In this document: positions 62,418 through 64,000 of the stretch, piece after piece
How positions within the stretch are numbered: position 1 is the first letter of the stretch
Layout of the letters: each line of letters opens with the position of its first letter
Source of the DNA: Haloquadratum walsbyi J07HQW2
Lineage (GTDB): Archaea > Halobacteriota > Halobacteria > Halobacteriales > Haloferacaceae
Direction: 5' to 3'
Assembly (NCBI RefSeq): GCF_000415985.1
Contig: NZ_KE356561.1
Coordinates: 2,847,089 to 2,911,088, forward strand
DNA length: 64,000 nucleotides
Position numbers and translations under genes: made by a program
Notes under the pieces: generated by a model
What the model saw: only the letters and a program-made list of their open reading frames with translations
The model's database searches: none
Told to the model about the DNA's origin: nothing

Positions 62418-63596
62418 TCATTCCGTGGTTTCTTTCTGATCACTACTGAATTTCTCAACGAGTTTATCTGCGATGGTCGCACCAAGAGCTTGTTTTGAAT
62501 CATCAACCACTGTTGTCGAATCATCAATGACAATTGCACGCGTCTCAGCAGCACCCATCACCGAGGCATCGTTTGCGACGACGAAAGAAAGGGTAACTCG
62601 ATCACGAAGGCTCTCTGCGATAGCAATCATTGATTCCTCATCACCCGATGTCTCAGCTTTAAATCCGACCATCGGGAGATCCGGGTACGCATCCCGTACC
62701 GCGTCGAGAAGTTTTTCTGTTGGTTCTAACTCAAGTGTTCGTGGCTTGCCCGATCGAAGCTTTTCTGAGGCAGTATCAACAGTATAATCACTGATCGCAG
62801 CTGCGGAAATAAACATATCAGCTCCGGTATCAAGTGTTTTAAATACCGCAGATCGCATCTCTGCGATTGACTCAACTGACCGTGTTTGTGCATAATGAAC
62901 ATCATTTCCAGTATGAATAAGTGTGACCTCAGCTCCACGTATGTGACATTCGCGTGCAACAGCTCGACCTGTCCGTCCTGAAGACCTATTTGTAAGTACT
63001 CGAATAGGATCGATTGACTCTGCGGTTGCACCTGCGGTCACCACAATATGCTGCCCACCGAGTGGTTGTGACCCCGCAGCGCTTGCTACTGCGGTAACAA
63101 TGGCATCTTCTGTTGCAATCTTTGCTTTTTGCTCCTCAATACGTGGAGAAACAAACGTTACACCCCACGATTCAACAGTCTCAATCGCATCAAGCACTCC
63201 TGGGTGATCATACATCGGCTCATGCATCGCAGGAGCAATGATGACTGGAACGTCCGCACCAAGTGCTGTTGTCGCACATGTCGTTACTGGAGTGTCATCG
63301 ACTGCCGTAGCGATCTTTCCAACCGTGTTTGCTGTTGCTGGGGCAAGTAATAAGACATCAGCCCATCCAGACCGACCGCACATCTCAACATGTTCGACTT
63401 GACCGGTTATTTCCGTCACGACTGGATTTTCAGTTGCGAACTCGACAGCCCACGGATGGATGATGCCCTGTGCGCTTTCTGTCATCACTCCACGAACAGT
63501 CGCACCCTGTCGACGTAACTCATGGGCGAGTTCAACCACCTTGACAGCGGCTATGCTACCCGAAACACCCAATGCGACGTTAACACCGTTCAGCAT
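62418..63596 (-). CDS. coaBC: Bifunctional phosphopantothenoylcysteine decarboxylase/phosphopantothenate-cysteine ligase
   Basis: 392 residues; two consecutive steps of coenzyme A synthesis. The flavin-dependent CoaC half opens with GVNVALGVSGSIAAVK and holds MTESAQGIIHPWAVE, LLLAPATANTVGKIA and APAMHEPMYDHP. The CoaB half starts HIVVTAGATAESIDPIRVLTNRSSG, with AAISDYTV, KLRSGK and LVGFKAET-type segments (MVGFKAETSG). ATG 63596 (MLNGVNVAL) is chosen; an upstream in-frame ATG at 63647 overlaps the relic at 63611-63644. It is convergent with nothing and faces the fossil element. Confidence 0.94.
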   Translation of the reverse strand: MLNGVNVALGVSGSIAAVKVVELAHELRRQGATVRGVMTESAQGIIHPWAVEFATENPVVTEITGQVEHVEMCGRSGWADVLLLAPATANTVGKIATAVDDTPVTTCATTALGADVPVIIAPAMHEPMYDHPGVLDAIETVESWGVTFVSPRIEEQKAKIATEDAIVTAVASAAGSQPLGGQHIVVTAGATAESIDPIRVLTNRSSGRTGRAVARECHIRGAEVTLIHTGNDVHYAQTRSVESIAEMRSAVFKTLDTGADMFISAAAISDYTVDTASEKLRSGKPRTLELEPTEKLLDAVRDAYPDLPMVGFKAETSGDEESMIAIAESLRDRVTLSFVVANDASVMGAAETRAIVIDDSTTVVDDSKQALGATIADKLVEKFSSDQKETTE

Positions 63597-63610
63597 TATT
63601 ATAACATTTG

Positions 63611-63644
63611 ACAGGCGTCGGCTAAAGCCCACGGTGTCAACCCA
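63611..63644 (-). mobile_element. Degraded IS200/IS605-type end upstream of coaBC
   Basis: On the minus strand: GGGTTGACACCGTGGGCTTTAGCCGACGCC, holding TTGAC and a GGCT-TT-AGCC hairpin as in the ends near 28900 and 48030. It lies between coaBC and the next gene, in the opposite orientation. No transposase adjoins it. Confidence 0.4.
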
Positions 63645-63784
63645 CACAGGATCAGAGGAATATGTCTTACTTTAATTACAAGATGATACTATAGTTAATT
63701 CGAGGTTCCCCTATCGTTGCTTACTTTCATACCATACTATCCAGCATAACACTCATTTTGTTTCGGTAAAAGCCATGAACTACT

Positions 63785-64000
63785 GTGGATGAACTCACTG
63801 TTAGCACTATTGTGTATCGCCCTCCGAATGAAATATATGATTTTCTTATCAAATTCCAACGATATGCTGCATACTCAGATCACCTTCGAGAGGTCACTGA
63901 ACGGTCAAAGTCTGCGAGAGCTCATAGTTCCAAGACAGAAAATACACAATATGGACTAAAATTCGCATGGTGGAAACTAACGTACACCGTCGAATCAGAG
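63785..64000 (+). CDS. SRPBCC (START/polyketide cyclase-like) protein, cut by window edge
   Basis: 72 codons from GTG 63785 to the window end, frame open. DELTVSTIVYRPPNEIYDFLIKFQRYAAYSDHLREVTE and LKFAWWKLTYTVESE match the N-terminal part of the SRPBCC hydrophobic-ligand-binding fold found in many haloarchaea. A 15-residue polar insertion (KSARAHSSKTENTQY) lies between them. The ligand is unknown. The GTG start is the first in frame with the family's usual (M)DELTVST opening. Confidence 0.7.
   Translation, partial: MDELTVSTIVYRPPNEIYDFLIKFQRYAAYSDHLREVTERSKSARAHSSKTENTQYGLKFAWWKLTYTVESE

Overview
This window reads as a chromosomal stretch of a haloarchaeon (class Halobacteria). The evidence is strongly acidic proteins, haloarchaea-only families (the DUF7110 and DUF7524 types, the CbiX plus DR2241 pair, the PurN-PurH fusion, a NuoEFG-less complex I, a GfcR regulator next to glucose dehydrogenase), mostly leaderless starts and IS200/IS605-type elements. 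The base composition is near-even, which is low for this class, and intergenic gaps are AT-rich and long. That points to Haloquadratum or a close relative. This is inference; no database was consulted.

Layout. 1-4.1 kb: a partial family-2 glycosyltransferase, a peroxiredoxin, tRNA-Thr(CGU), a frameshifted Trm5 tRNA methyltransferase and a TFB initiation factor. 4.6-13.2 kb: a YjdF-type membrane protein, a frameshifted Hel308-like helicase, aspartate aminotransferase overlapping RibH, an Agl23-like GT-C membrane protein, and purK-purE. 13.6-24.2 kb: the nuoABCDHIJ1J2KLMN operon. This is the membrane arm plus the quinone-reducing connecting arm, with no NADH-input module. 24.4-34.6 kb: a DHH phosphoesterase, a CBS plus ParB/SerK-like protein, thioredoxin reductase, cysS with a broken DUF7523-type neighbour, the cobalt chelatase cbiX with its DR2241 partner, and small conserved proteins. 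34.6-40.2 kb: purA, purNH and purB, with 1.1 kb of decayed insertion-sequence debris before purB. 40.4-46.2 kb: gdh-gfcR, glutaredoxin, a DUF7110-type gene, glycerate 2-kinase and a PAPS-reductase-like enzyme. 46.2-48.05 kb: an IS200/IS605 element with an intact TnpA and a doubly frameshifted TnpB. 48.3-51.3 kb: dph6, a sugar nucleotidyltransferase, an HTH/zinc-ribbon protein and hpt. 51.8-60.8 kb: an Mrp/Mnh-type cation/proton antiporter operon, preceded by an 18-codon ORF. 60.9-62.3 kb: a tnpB-only fossil element. 62.4-64 kb: coaBC and a partial SRPBCC protein.

The genes serve respiration (Nuo), sodium and proton homeostasis (Mrp), purine synthesis and salvage (purK, purE, purA, purNH, purB, hpt), cobalamin and thiol chemistry, and sugar catabolism (gdh, gfcR, glycerate kinase).

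The most unusual theme is gene decay by small repeats. Four frameshift scars, in three genes, fall exactly on 5-bp tandem duplications or expansions, and removing the extra 5-bp copies restores the conserved protein. Further 5-bp tandem repeats sit in non-coding DNA. Separately, two conserved genes (Hel308-like helicase and mnhE) change frame at degenerate hexanucleotide arrays, and trm5 carries an isolated 1-base shift. About eight hairpin-bearing solo fragments resembling IS200/IS605 ends are scattered between genes.
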